Assembly (NCBI RefSeq): GCF_009800965.1
Contig: NZ_WUAF01000019.1
Span: 1-64,000, forward strand
Reading direction: 5' to 3'
From: Cognatazoarcus halotolerans
Lineage (GTDB): Bacteria > Pseudomonadota > Gammaproteobacteria > Burkholderiales > Rhodocyclaceae
Length of the DNA: 64,000 bases
Made by a program: the position numbers and the translations under genes. The notes under the pieces are model-generated. The model did not search any database and was not told the DNA's origin. It worked only from the letters and a program-made list of their open reading frames with translations. Below, in pieces: positions 1 to 8,021 of the stretch; the first letter of the stretch is position 1, and the number at the start of each line of letters is the position of its first letter.

Positions 1-1
1 C

Positions 2-181
2 GTCGAACTGGTGCTCGAATCTGGCCAGGTCAGCGTCGAGCACGTGCTCAACGTGATCAATCGGCTGCAGCAGGCGCCGATGCCGCAAAGCGTGGAAACC
101 GCGCTGACGATCAAGACTGCGCCGACTGCCGATACCGGGCGCTACGACCGGCTGCGCAGGAAGGAGACCGGCCATGCGTGA
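2..181 (+). CDS. istA: IS21 transposase IstA, C-terminal fragment (5' end outside window)
   Basis: An open frame runs from the window edge for 59 codons to a TGA at 179-181. The translated tail ([20 protein letters not shown]... ending [10 protein letters not shown]) fits the poorly conserved C-terminus of IS21-type IstA transposases. It overlaps the start of istB by 8 nt, the usual istA/istB arrangement. The catalytic DDE domain lies upstream of the window. Identification depends mainly on the istB neighbour. Confidence 0.75.
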   Translation, partial: VELVLESGQVSVEHVLNVINRLQQAPMPQSVETALTIKTAPTADTGRYDRLRRKETGHA

Positions 182-959
182 TCTCGTCACCGAGTTGAAG
201 GCGCTGCGCCTGTACGGCATGGCAACGGCCTGGGGAGAATGGGTGGCGCGGGACGAAGCCGATCTGTCGCACAGCCGGCAGTGCCTCGAACAGTTGCTCG
301 AAGCGGAACGCACGGACCGTGCGATGCGTTCGGTCCGCTACCAGATGCATGCCGCGCGCTTCCCCGTGCACCGGGATCTGGCCGGATTCGACTTTGCCCA
401 GTCACCGGTGGAGCGCAAGCTGATCCTTGAACTGGCCGACTGCCACTTCGCCGACGAGGCCCACAATGTCGTGTTCATCGGCGGGCCTGGCACGGGCAAG
501 TCGCACCTGGCCACGGCGATCGGCGTCTCGGGCATCACCCGCCACGGTCGGCGCGTGCGCTTCTATTCCACGGTTGATCTGGTCAATGCGCTCGAACAGG
601 AGAAGGCCGCGGGTCGCGCCGGCCGGATGGCCCAGTCGTTCAAGAACATCGATCTGCTGATCCTGGACGAACTGGGCTACCTGCCATTCAGTCAGGCCGG
701 TGGCGCGCTGCTCTTCCACCTGCTCTCCAAGCTCTACGAGCACACCAGCGTGCTGATTACGACCAATCTCGCCTTCGGCGAATGGGCCAGCGTATTTGTC
801 GATGCCAAGATGACCACGGCGCTGCTCGACCGCCTCACCCACCATTGCCACATAGTCGAGACCGGGAACGACTCCTACCGCTTCCAGCACAGTACGGGCG
901 TCGCCAAGGCGCGGATCCGTTCCCGCGAGAGCGCCCGGCACGAGCCCGTACCTGGGTAA
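174..959 (+). CDS. istB: IS21-family ATP-binding helper protein IstB
   Basis: This 261-residue protein is the AAA+ (DnaC/DnaA-like) ATPase that assists the IstA transposase in target selection. Walker A is GPGTGKS at residues 104-110, Walker B is [11 protein letters not shown] from residue 161, and the N-terminus has the helical [15 protein letters not shown] segment typical of IstB. Its length is normal for the family and it appears intact. The ATG at 174 overlaps the istA stop and is preceded by AAGGAG, so the two are probably translationally coupled. Confidence 0.95.
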   Translation: MRDLVTELKALRLYGMATAWGEWVARDEADLSHSRQCLEQLLEAERTDRAMRSVRYQMHAARFPVHRDLAGFDFAQSPVERKLILELADCHFADEAHNVVFIGGPGTGKSHLATAIGVSGITRHGRRVRFYSTVDLVNALEQEKAAGRAGRMAQSFKNIDLLILDELGYLPFSQAGGALLFHLLSKLYEHTSVLITTNLAFGEWASVFVDAKMTTALLDRLTHHCHIVETGNDSYRFQHSTGVAKARIRSRESARHEPVPG

Positions 960-968
960 GCACGCCGT

Positions 969-1015
969 CGCCGTGTCCGCCGCTTCGGGCTACGCCCTTC
1001 GCGGCGGACACGGCG
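969..1015. repeat. Long hairpin downstream of istB
   Basis: CGCCGTGTCCGCCGC at 969-983 is perfectly complementary to 1001-1015, and a second small stem (GGGC/GCCC) lies in the loop. It sits 10 bp after the istB stop, inside the IS. It could terminate istB transcription or block read-through into the target gene. There is no T-tract, so it is not a classical intrinsic terminator. Confidence 0.7.
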
Positions 1016-1109
1016 AAACCAATTCATCTGAACACTCAGAAAAGGAGGACCCACAGGGCGCTGAAGCGATACACTTATCCACAGCTGCCGTCATGACAGG
1101 CAGCTATCG

Positions 1110-1157
1110 CCCCTGGTCAAAATTCAATCGGCACCCCTGGTCAAATTTGGATCGGCG
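1110..1157 (+). repeat. Two tandem 24-bp terminal repeats of the IS21 right end
   Basis: The unit CCCCTGGTCAAAATTCAATC occurs at 1110-1133 and again, slightly changed (CCCCTGGTCAAATTTGGATC), at 1134-1157. Multiple internally repeated transposase-binding sites at each end are characteristic of IS21 elements. The left-end counterparts are outside the window. Confidence 0.75.
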
Positions 1158-1647
1158 CGGACATCGCAGGGCCATCGAAGCCTTGAAGGCATTCGGCGAG
1201 GTCAATTTGTTCCTGCGCGGGATGGTCCCGTTGGTGGGGTTCAAGTCCGCCATCGTCTACTACGATCGGGCTCAGAGGTTCGCGGGGGTATCAAAATACC
1301 CGCTTCGCAAGATGCTTGCTCTTGCGCTGGACGCGGTCACTTCGTTCTCGACCGTTCCGCTTCGCATGATTACTGTCACAGGGTTTCTGGTCTTCGCGGT
1401 CAGCGTGGTGATGAGTGCATGGACGCTATGGATAAAGTTGTTCACTGACCTGGCCCTACCCGGATGGACGTCGACGTTGCTCCCGATCTACTTGCTCGGA
1501 GGCGTGCAGATCCTGTGTCTCGGGGTCATCGGCGAATATCTCGGGAAGGCCTATAAAGAGGTGAAGGCACGACCCCGCTACATCATTGAAACGATGACGC
1601 GAAACGCATCCCCCATTGATCCGGGGGCGGAGTGTGAGCGTGGATAA
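1158..1647 (+). pseudogene. GtrB-like polyprenyl-phosphate glycosyltransferase, 5' part removed by the IS
   Basis: The frame continues out of the IS and encodes the C-terminal part of a bactoprenol-phosphate glycosyltransferase of GT family 2 (GtrB/DPM1-like). Visible features are the IEALKAFGEVNLFLRGMVPL segment, the GVSKYPLRKMLALALDA amphipathic region, and two membrane segments at the end (about 1366-1430 and 1465-1545). The catalytic N-terminal half with its DXD motif is missing. Intact relatives load a sugar on undecaprenyl phosphate for O-antigen or cell-surface glycan modification. An open frame still runs back into the IS, but it is unlikely to make a functional enzyme. Confidence 0.8.
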
Positions 1648-2362
1648 GTCGGAGTTCGATCGGTTTGCCGAAGAGTATCGACAGATCCATGCCCGCAATA
1701 TTGGACTCTCGGGCGAAAGCCCCGAGTTTTTCGCCCGATACAAAGTGCAGGATGTCGCGAATCTCGTTTGTGAGCTTGGGCTCCCCGGGCCTTCACGAAT
1801 CCTTGACTTTGGAGCTGGCGTCGGGAACTCCATCCCGCACTTCAGGCAGCAGTTCCCAGAAGCCTCCATCTATTGCGCCGATGTTTCTCACGCGAGCCTG
1901 AAGATCGCGGCAGAGCGATTCGCTGGGTCAGCCGCCTTGATCCAGTTCGATGGGGAAACGCTCCCAATGCCGGCCGGCAGTTTTGAGCTGATTTTCTCGG
2001 CATGCGTGTTTCACCATATTCCCAAGTCGGGCCATGAAGGGCTGCTGCGCGAATTACTCCGGGTGTTGGCACCCGGGGGGGTGCTGATCATATTCGAACA
2101 CAACCCGTTTAACCCGCTTACCCTGCATGCAGTGAACACTTGCCCGTTTGATGAGAATGCCGTGCTCTTGCGCCCCCGAGAGCTTTGCGACGCGCTCCGT
2201 CAGGGTGGATTTACGCGGGTTATTCGCCATTACAGGCTCTTCTTTCCGGGGGCGCTCCGCAGACTCAGAGCGTTTGAGCGTTTCCTGACTTGGCTGCCTC
2301 TGGGAGCCCAATATTTCGTCGCGGCGCGTAAACCGTCAGCGTCTGGGCCTGATCTGGCATAG
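1640..2362 (+). CDS. Class I SAM-dependent methyltransferase
   Basis: About 240 residues with a Rossmann methyltransferase fold. Motif I is ILDFGAGVGNSIPHF, an acidic strand end CADVS binds the SAM ribose region, and a Methyltransf_11-like ELIFSACVFHHI segment and LRVLAPGGVLIIFEHNPFNP follow. The GTG at 1640 is chosen because GGAG at 1629-1632 is 7 nt before it; TTG 1616 and GTG 1634 are alternatives. It overlaps the glycosyltransferase end by 8 nt, so it belonged to the same surface-glycan operon before the IS inserted. The methyl acceptor is unknown. Its GC content looks lower than that of the rest of the window. Confidence 0.8.
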   Translation: MDKSEFDRFAEEYRQIHARNIGLSGESPEFFARYKVQDVANLVCELGLPGPSRILDFGAGVGNSIPHFRQQFPEASIYCADVSHASLKIAAERFAGSAALIQFDGETLPMPAGSFELIFSACVFHHIPKSGHEGLLRELLRVLAPGGVLIIFEHNPFNPLTLHAVNTCPFDENAVLLRPRELCDALRQGGFTRVIRHYRLFFPGALRRLRAFERFLTWLPLGAQYFVAARKPSASGPDLA

Positions 2363-2448
2363 TCGGACCCTAACCGACGATTCGGCAATGCGTGCTATCA
2401 CTGGTCGGCAGCGAGATCGCGGGCAAACGCTGAGCATCGTCTTTTCAA

Positions 2449-2964
2449 TCACTCGGCCCGAGCGTCTGCGCCATGCTCGGACAACTGGGCACCGAACCAG
2501 CGGTGAATCGCGGTGAGCAGCGCGAGGTCGGTGGTTTCGAAACGGATCTCGGCGCCGTCGGCCAGTGGCGAATACGTTACCTTGATCCGTGCGGCGCCGG
2601 CCTGCAGTTCTTTCAGGCCCGGCATGTTCTCGCCATGCAGGGTGGCCGGGTCGTTGTAGTCGCCGCGCTGGAAGGCGTGGGCCTCGTGTTGAAGATGCTG
2701 CTGGATCTTGGCGATCTGCTCGCTTGCATCCCGATCGCGCGAGAGGACTCGCTGGATGCCGCCGGTTTCGGTCATGCGGAAGACGTGAACGGTACGTGCG
2801 AGATCGAAGGGCATGACCTGCCCGCCCATGTGATGTACATGTTCCTGTCGACTCTGCGACAGCGTGCTGCCACAGCCGGCGATGGAGAGCGTGGCAAGGA
2901 GCGCCGCGCCCGCGCGTGCCGCACGGGCGTACCGGTCGGGGGCCGCGTTTCCGCGCGCCATCAT
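2449..2964 (-). CDS. Conserved lipoprotein, last gene of the Liv operon
   Basis: A 171-residue predicted lipoprotein: basic N-terminus, hydrophobic segment, and lipobox SIAGC with Cys31. The mature part has EHVHHMGGQVMPFDLARTVH, a helical middle with QIAKIQQHLQHEAHAF, then DPATLHGENMPGLKELQAGA. I recall this as a small family often misnamed 'aspartate carbamoyltransferase' in automatic annotation; it has no carbamoyltransferase fold or motif. The start ATGATG overlaps the livM stop by 4 nt (ATGA), which implies coupled translation with the transporter. Function is unknown; the coupling suggests an envelope role linked to the ABC system. Confidence 0.8.
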   Translation of the reverse strand: MMARGNAAPDRYARAARAGAALLATLSIAGCGSTLSQSRQEHVHHMGGQVMPFDLARTVHVFRMTETGGIQRVLSRDRDASEQIAKIQQHLQHEAHAFQRGDYNDPATLHGENMPGLKELQAGAARIKVTYSPLADGAEIRFETTDLALLTAIHRWFGAQLSEHGADARAE

Positions 2965-3923
2965 TGCATGCCCGCGCGCTTGAGCAGCGCCTGGATCTCG
3001 CCGACGATCCCTCGCCGGAACAGCAGTACGCACGCCACGAAGATCGCGCCCATGATGACGGTGACCCAGGAACCCACCGATTCGGCAAGCTGGTTCTCGA
3101 TGGTGACGATGGTGGCACCCCCCACGGCCGGACCAAGGATGGTGCCGAGGCCGCCGAGCAGGGTCATGAGCACGACCTCCCCCGACATGTGCCAATGCAC
3201 GTCGGACAGCGAGGCGAGCTGGAAGACCAGGGTCTTGGTGGCGCCCGCGGTGCCCGACAGCGCGGCCGAGATCGCGAAGGCCAGCAGCTTGAACTTGTCC
3301 ACGTCGTAACCGAGCGAGATGGCGCGGGGCTCGTTCTCGCGGATCGCCTTGAGAATCTGCCCGAAGGGTGAGTGGATGGTGCGGTAGATGATGAAGAAGC
3401 CAAGGCAGAACACCGCGTACACCGTGTAGTACATGGCCATGTTGTTGGACAGGTCGATCAGGCCGAAGAGGTGCCCGCGCGGTACGCCCTGCAGACCGTC
3501 CTCGCCGCCGGTGGCCTTTATCTGAAGCACCAGGAAGTAGACCATCTGAGCGAGTGCCAGGGTGATCATGGCGAAATAGATGCCGGTGCGGCGGATCGCC
3601 AGCGTGCCGAAGAGCCAGCCCATCAGCCCGGCCACGACGGTACCGGCAAGGATGCCAAGTTCGGGCGTGACGCCGACGTCCCGCATCATCAGGCCACAGA
3701 CGTAGCCGGCCGAGCCGAGGAAGGCGGCATGGCCGAAGGACAGCAGCCCGGCAAAGCCGAGCAGCAGGTTGAAGGCCGAGGCAAAAAGCGCGAAGCACAG
3801 CACCTTCATGAGGAAGGTCGGGTAGAGCGTGAAGGGGGCGACCAGGCCGAGTACGAGCAGGGTGGTGTAGAGCACCGCGGGATTGAGCAGCGCGGACTGC
3901 GAGGCGAGGGTGGTGGGGCGCAT
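2961..3923 (-). CDS. livM: Branched-chain-amino-acid-type ABC transporter permease LivM
   Basis: A 320-residue inner-membrane permease with about eight to nine hydrophobic helices and the LivM signatures (LLGFAGLLSFGHAAFLGSAG near residue 54; RENEPRAISLGYDVDKFKLL as the cytoplasmic coupling loop for the ATPase). It pairs with the LivH-type permease 21 nt upstream. In this group of bacteria such systems often carry aromatic or dicarboxylic acids rather than amino acids, so the substrate is uncertain. Confidence 0.93.
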   Translation of the reverse strand: MRPTTLASQSALLNPAVLYTTLLVLGLVAPFTLYPTFLMKVLCFALFASAFNLLLGFAGLLSFGHAAFLGSAGYVCGLMMRDVGVTPELGILAGTVVAGLMGWLFGTLAIRRTGIYFAMITLALAQMVYFLVLQIKATGGEDGLQGVPRGHLFGLIDLSNNMAMYYTVYAVFCLGFFIIYRTIHSPFGQILKAIRENEPRAISLGYDVDKFKLLAFAISAALSGTAGATKTLVFQLASLSDVHWHMSGEVVLMTLLGGLGTILGPAVGGATIVTIENQLAESVGSWVTVIMGAIFVACVLLFRRGIVGEIQALLKRAGMQ

Positions 3924-3944
3924 GTACGGGTTCCTTTGTCGGGC

Positions 3945-4838
3945 TCAGGTCCTGCCGAAGAGGCCGGCGGGTCGTACCAGCAAGACGATGACCATGATCA
4001 CGAAGACGATCACCGAGGAGGCTTCCGGGTAGAACACCTTGGTCAGGCCCTCGATCAGGCCCAGTCCGAGTCCCGTGACGATGGAGCCCATGATCGAGCC
4101 CATGCCACCGATCACCACCACCGCGAAGACGACGATGATGAGGTGCGAGCCCATCAGCGGATTGACCTGGAACACCGGGGCGGCGAGCACGCCGGCAAAG
4201 GCGGCGAGCGCGACGCCGTAGCCGTAGGTGAAGGTGATCAGCAGCGGCACGTTGATGCCAAGCGCCTGCACCATCTGCGGGTTTTCGGTGCCGGCGCGCA
4301 GGTAGGCGCCGAGCTTGGTCTTCTCGATCATGAACCAGGTGCCGAAACACACCGTCAGGGCGGCGACGATGATCCAGCCGCGATAGATCGGCAGGAACAT
4401 GAAGCCCAGGCTCACGCCGCCGGCAAGCAGTTCCGGCACGTCGTAGCTCTGGCCCGAGATGCCGAACTGGTCGCGGAAGATGCCTTCGATGATCAACGCG
4501 ATGCCGAAGGTCAGGAGCAGGCCGTAGAGGTGGTCCAGCTTGTAGAGCTTGCGCAGCATGGTGCGCTCGAGGAATACGCCGAAGGCGCCGACGATGATCG
4601 GCGTGGCGATCAGTGCGACCCAGTAGTTGATGCCGAACTTGGTGAGCGCGAGCCAGGCGATGAAGGCGCCCATCATGTACTGCGCACCATGGGCGAAGTT
4701 GATGATGTTGAGCAGGCCGAAGATGATCGCCAGACCCAGGCTGAGGATCGCGTAGAACGAGCCGTTGATCAGGCCGATCAGCAACTGGCTGCCGAGCAGC
4801 GCGGACGGGATTCCGAAAATTTCCATCAAGGGCTCCAC
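3945..4838 (-). CDS. livH: Branched-chain-amino-acid-type ABC transporter permease LivH
   Basis: A 297-residue permease with the LivH landmarks: LINGSFYAILSLGLAIIFGL at the first helix, NIINFAHGAQYMMGAFIAW, and the late VVVIGGMGSIMGSIVTGLG segment. Eight membrane segments are visible. It is encoded 43 nt after the binding-protein gene and 21 nt before livM, so it is part of the same minus-strand operon. Confidence 0.93.
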   Translation of the reverse strand: MEPLMEIFGIPSALLGSQLLIGLINGSFYAILSLGLAIIFGLLNIINFAHGAQYMMGAFIAWLALTKFGINYWVALIATPIIVGAFGVFLERTMLRKLYKLDHLYGLLLTFGIALIIEGIFRDQFGISGQSYDVPELLAGGVSLGFMFLPIYRGWIIVAALTVCFGTWFMIEKTKLGAYLRAGTENPQMVQALGINVPLLITFTYGYGVALAAFAGVLAAPVFQVNPLMGSHLIIVVFAVVVIGGMGSIMGSIVTGLGLGLIEGLTKVFYPEASSVIVFVIMVIVLLVRPAGLFGRT

Positions 4839-4881
4839 GCCCGGGCTGGCAGCGCCCGCCCGGGCCTGTCAGTGGATCGAC

Positions 4882-6096
4882 TTATTTCTTGACCAGCGGG
4901 CAGCGCGACTGGGAAAGCGGCTGGAACGCCTGGTCGGCCGGGATGGTCTGGCGGATGGTGTAGTAGTCCCACGGATACTTGGAATCCGCCGGCTTCTTGA
5001 CCTGTACCAGGTACATGTCATGCACCATGCGGCCATCGGCACGGATCACGCCATTCTTGGCGAAGAAGTCGTTGATCGGGGTCTTCTTCATCGCCGCCAT
5101 GACCTTGCCGGTATCGTCGGTGCCGGCCGCCTTGACCGCCTGCAGGTAGTGATAGATGGACGAGTACTGGCCGGCCTGGACCATTGTCGGCATGCGCTTC
5201 TGCTTGTCGAAGAAGCGCTTCGACCAGGCGCGGGTCTCGTCATTGCGATCCCAGTAGAAACCAGTGGTCAGATACATGCCCTGGGTCGGCTTGAGTCCGA
5301 GCGAATGTATGTCGGTGATGAACATCAGCAGGCCGGCCAGCGACTGCTTGGGCGTGATGCCGAATTCGGCCGCCTGCTTGATGGCGTTGGTGGTGTCGGC
5401 GCCGGCGTTGGCCAGGCCGATCACCTGGGCGCCCGAGGCCTGCGCCTGGAGCAGGAAGGACGAGAAGTCCGAGCCTGGGAACGGGTGGGCGACCGAGCCG
5501 AGCACCTTGCCGCCATTGGCGGTGATGACCGCGGTGGCGTCCTTTTCGAGTGCATGGCCGAAGGCATAGTCGGCAGTCAGGAAGAACCAGGTCTTGCCGC
5601 CCTGCTGGGTGACCGCCTTGGCGGTGCCGTTGGACAGCGCGTAGGTGTCATAGGTGTAGTGCACCGAGACGTCGTTGCACTGCTCGTTGGTGATCGGCGT
5701 GGAGGCGGCGCCGTTGATCAGCGCGATGCGGTCCTTTTCCTTGGCGATCTTCATGACCGCCAGTGCGGTCGAGGTGGTGACCAGTTCGGTGGCGGTGTCG
5801 ACACCCTCGCGCTCGAACCATTCGCGGGCCTTGTTGGCGGCGATGTCGGCCTTGTTCTGGTGATCCGAGCTGACCATCTCGATCTTGAAGGCGGGTTTTT
5901 CCTTGGCGATGAAATCGTCGATGGCCATCTGGGTCGCGACCACCGCGCCCGAGCCGGCGAGGTCGGAATAGGTGCCCGACAGGTCGGTGAGCACGCCGAT
6001 CTTGACCACGTTGCCGGAATACTGGGCCTGGACGCCGGCCGACAGCGTGACGAAGGCGGCAGCGCAGGCGACCGTCAGCAGTTTCTTGTGAGTCAT
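4882..6096 (-). CDS. ABC transporter substrate-binding protein (LivK/type I periplasmic binding protein)
   Basis: 404 residues. A Sec signal peptide (MTHKKLLTVACAAAFVTLSA, cleavage after GVQA) leads into the Peripla_BP_6 fold, VVKIGVLTDLSGTYSDLAG. The start at 6096 is preceded by GGAGGAGAT. The binding partner of the LivFGHM components flanking it, it delivers an unknown organic acid or amino acid. Cys residues in NEQCNDVSVHY and SRCPLVKK could form a disulfide. The C-terminal YYTIRQTIPADQAFQPLSQS is common in a subgroup found near aromatic-degradation genes. Confidence 0.92.
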   Translation of the reverse strand: MTHKKLLTVACAAAFVTLSAGVQAQYSGNVVKIGVLTDLSGTYSDLAGSGAVVATQMAIDDFIAKEKPAFKIEMVSSDHQNKADIAANKAREWFEREGVDTATELVTTSTALAVMKIAKEKDRIALINGAASTPITNEQCNDVSVHYTYDTYALSNGTAKAVTQQGGKTWFFLTADYAFGHALEKDATAVITANGGKVLGSVAHPFPGSDFSSFLLQAQASGAQVIGLANAGADTTNAIKQAAEFGITPKQSLAGLLMFITDIHSLGLKPTQGMYLTTGFYWDRNDETRAWSKRFFDKQKRMPTMVQAGQYSSIYHYLQAVKAAGTDDTGKVMAAMKKTPINDFFAKNGVIRADGRMVHDMYLVQVKKPADSKYPWDYYTIRQTIPADQAFQPLSQSRCPLVKK

Positions 6097-6128
6097 GTAT
6101 CTCCTCCTCGAGCGATGTGGTCCCCGGC

Positions 6129-6851
6129 TCAGACACCGAGGGTCTGATGCAGCCAATCCATTTTTTCCGGCAGTTCTTCCCTGGAAATGGTGGCGATGAT
6201 CTCCCCGTGTTCCAGCACGTAGTGCCGGTCGGCGAGGGGTGCGGCAAAGCGGAAGTTCTGTTCGACCAGCACGATGGTGAAGCCGCGGGTCTTGAGTTCG
6301 GTGATGACCTCGCCGAGCTTCTTGACGATGACCGGGGCAAGGCCCTCGGTGATTTCGTCCAGCAACAGCAGTTTGGCGCCGGTGCGCAGCACACGGGCCA
6401 TCGCCAGCATCTGCTGCTCGCCGCCCGAGAGCTTGGTGCCGGGGCTGCTGCGGCGCTCGGCGAGGTTCGGGAACATCTCGTAGATCTCGGCGATGCTCAT
6501 GCCGCCGCTGGCGACCTGCGGCGGCAGCATGAGATTTTCCTCGGCGCTCAGCGAGGCGAAGATCGCGCGCTCTTCGGGAACGTAGCCGATACCGTGGCGG
6601 GCCATGCGGTGGGTCGGCTCGGCAATGATCTCCTTGCCGTTGAGCATGATCGAGCCGGTGCGCCGGCCGACCAGACCGAGAATGGACTTTAGCGTGGTGG
6701 TGCGGCCCGAGCCGTTGCGGCCCAGCAGGGTCGCGCACTCGCCGCGGCCTATCCTGAGGTCGATGCCGTGAAGGATGTGGGATTCGCCGTAGTAGGCATG
6801 CAGATCGGTGATCCGCAGCATCTCGCGATTGGGGCTGGCAGGTGTGCTCAT
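6129..6851 (-). CDS. livF: ABC transporter ATP-binding protein LivF
   Basis: 240 residues. One of the two ATPases of the Liv complex. The signature is LSGGEQQMLAMARVL, Walker B is LLLLDEITEGLAP and the switch His is in IVLVEQNFRFA. The Walker A reads GRNGSGRTT, with arginine where the canonical lysine sits (codon CGC). I recall this variant in some LivF homologues, so the protein may still function as the non-equivalent site of the heterodimer with LivG. The gene lies 12 nt downstream of livG. Confidence 0.92.
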   Translation of the reverse strand: MSTPASPNREMLRITDLHAYYGESHILHGIDLRIGRGECATLLGRNGSGRTTTLKSILGLVGRRTGSIMLNGKEIIAEPTHRMARHGIGYVPEERAIFASLSAEENLMLPPQVASGGMSIAEIYEMFPNLAERRSSPGTKLSGGEQQMLAMARVLRTGAKLLLLDEITEGLAPVIVKKLGEVITELKTRGFTIVLVEQNFRFAAPLADRHYVLEHGEIIATISREELPEKMDWLHQTLGV

Positions 6852-6863
6852 GCTGTCGTGCGC

Positions 6864-7631
6864 TCAGTGGTGTGCATCGGCCATGTCGTCGGAACCGACG
6901 TAGGCTTCAAGCACCTGCGGGTTCTTGGAGACCTCGTCGTAGCTGCCTTCGGCGAGCATGCTGCCGCGCTGCAGGACGGTAATCCGGTCGCACAGGTTGG
7001 CGACAACCGAGAGGTTGTGCTCGACCATCAGGATGGTGCGATTGGCGGAGACCTTGCGGATCAGGTCCACGACCCGGGCGATATCTTCCTGGCCCATGCC
7101 CTGGGTGGGTTCGTCGAGCAGCATCATCGTCGGCTCGAGCGCCAGAGTCGTCGCGATCTCAAGCGCGCGCTTGCGTCCGTAGGGCATTTCGCCGGTGACG
7201 GTGTCGGCGAAGCCGGCCAGGTCGACATCCTCGAGCAGGGCCATGGCGCGGTCGTTGAGCACGTCGAGGCTCTTGTCCGAACGCCAGAAATGGAAGGCGG
7301 TACCGAGCTTGCGCTGCAGGCCGATGCGCACGTTTTCCATCACCGTGAGGTGGGGGAAGGTGGCCGATATCTGGAAGGAGCGCACCAGCCCGCGGCGGGC
7401 GGTGGCGGCGGGCGCCTCGTGGGTGATGTCCTTGCCCTCGAAGCGGATCGTGCCGCGGGTCGGAGGCAGAAATTTGGTAAGCAGGTTGAAGACCGTGGTC
7501 TTGCCCGCACCGTTCGGGCCGATCAGCGCATGGATGTGTCCGCGCCGGATCTTCAGATTGACGTCCGAGACGGCCGCAAAGCCCTTGAACTCTTTGGTCA
7601 GGTCGACGGTTTCGAGGATGAAGTCGCTCAT
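6864..7631 (-). CDS. livG: ABC transporter ATP-binding protein LivG
   Basis: 255 residues, first gene of the operon. Walker A is GPNGAGKTT near residue 38, the Q-loop is in RSFQISATFPHLTV, the signature region is the LivG-type MPYGRKRALEIAT, Walker B is TMMLLDEPTQGM, and the switch His is in LMVEHNLSVV. The ATG at 7631 gives the normal LivG length; an upstream in-frame extension to 7742 has no family similarity. The conserved tail KNPQVLEAYVGSD is the typical LivG end. Confidence 0.93.
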   Translation of the reverse strand: MSDFILETVDLTKEFKGFAAVSDVNLKIRRGHIHALIGPNGAGKTTVFNLLTKFLPPTRGTIRFEGKDITHEAPAATARRGLVRSFQISATFPHLTVMENVRIGLQRKLGTAFHFWRSDKSLDVLNDRAMALLEDVDLAGFADTVTGEMPYGRKRALEIATTLALEPTMMLLDEPTQGMGQEDIARVVDLIRKVSANRTILMVEHNLSVVANLCDRITVLQRGSMLAEGSYDEVSKNPQVLEAYVGSDDMADAHH

Positions 7632-8021
7632 TGCGGGCCCCGGATCGGATGCGTGTGGCGATATGAGGGTAAACCCTCGGTGTGTGGTGCTGCCGTTGAC
7701 GGCCGTCCGGTGGTGGCGGCCGGGATTGGGGCGGATTGGCACTGCCGGGGCGGAAAGCGGACGAGCGCGCTGCGTGGCCAGAATGACGCCCTTACTGTGG
7801 GCAGGCTCTTGCCGTTTCGGCCCTTGCGCATTCGTCCCCCTCGATCCGCGTGGTCTTGTGGTGTGTTGCCGTGGGGTGTGCCGTTATCGCCGGCGTTTTC
7901 CCCGAAATCCGCAGCCGGCCTAGCGGCGGCGCCTGCGGAAGTAAGCCCATTAGGGGAGTTTTCCCGGCCTGTGCGCCATAAGGGAATACCCTTACAAGAG
8001 GCAAGTCAGGGCCGCGTCGGG
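7632..8021. promoter_or_regulatory. Liv operon leader/promoter region with two AGGG-N4-CCCT palindromes
   Basis: A 390-nt stretch without a convincing gene, between the TRAP permease stop and livG. It holds GAGGGTAAACCCTC at 7665-7678, about 35 nt before the livG start, and TAAGGGAATACCCTTA at 7979-7994. Both contain AGGG-N4-CCCT, so they look like two copies of one operator about 310 bp apart. CCCATTAGGGG at 7947-7957 is a related inverted form. No promoter hexamers were assigned with confidence. Confidence 0.4.

Larger units (their letters stand above)
1..1157 (+). mobile_element. IS21-family insertion sequence, right-hand part (left end outside window)
   Basis: The segment contains the tail of istA, a complete istB overlapping it by 8 nt, a long hairpin, and a pair of 24-bp tandem terminal repeats, which is the layout of an IS21-family right end. 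After the repeats, at about 1158, the reading frame of a truncated glycosyltransferase begins, so the element is inserted inside that gene. The left end and target duplication cannot be seen, so the exact boundary (1157 plus or minus a few bases) is an estimate. Confidence 0.85.

Noticed and set aside
2449-4350. 633-codon frame covering the lipoprotein and much of livM/livH
   Set aside because: Only its last 171 codons are real (lipoprotein from 2964); the rest runs out of frame through the two permease genes.
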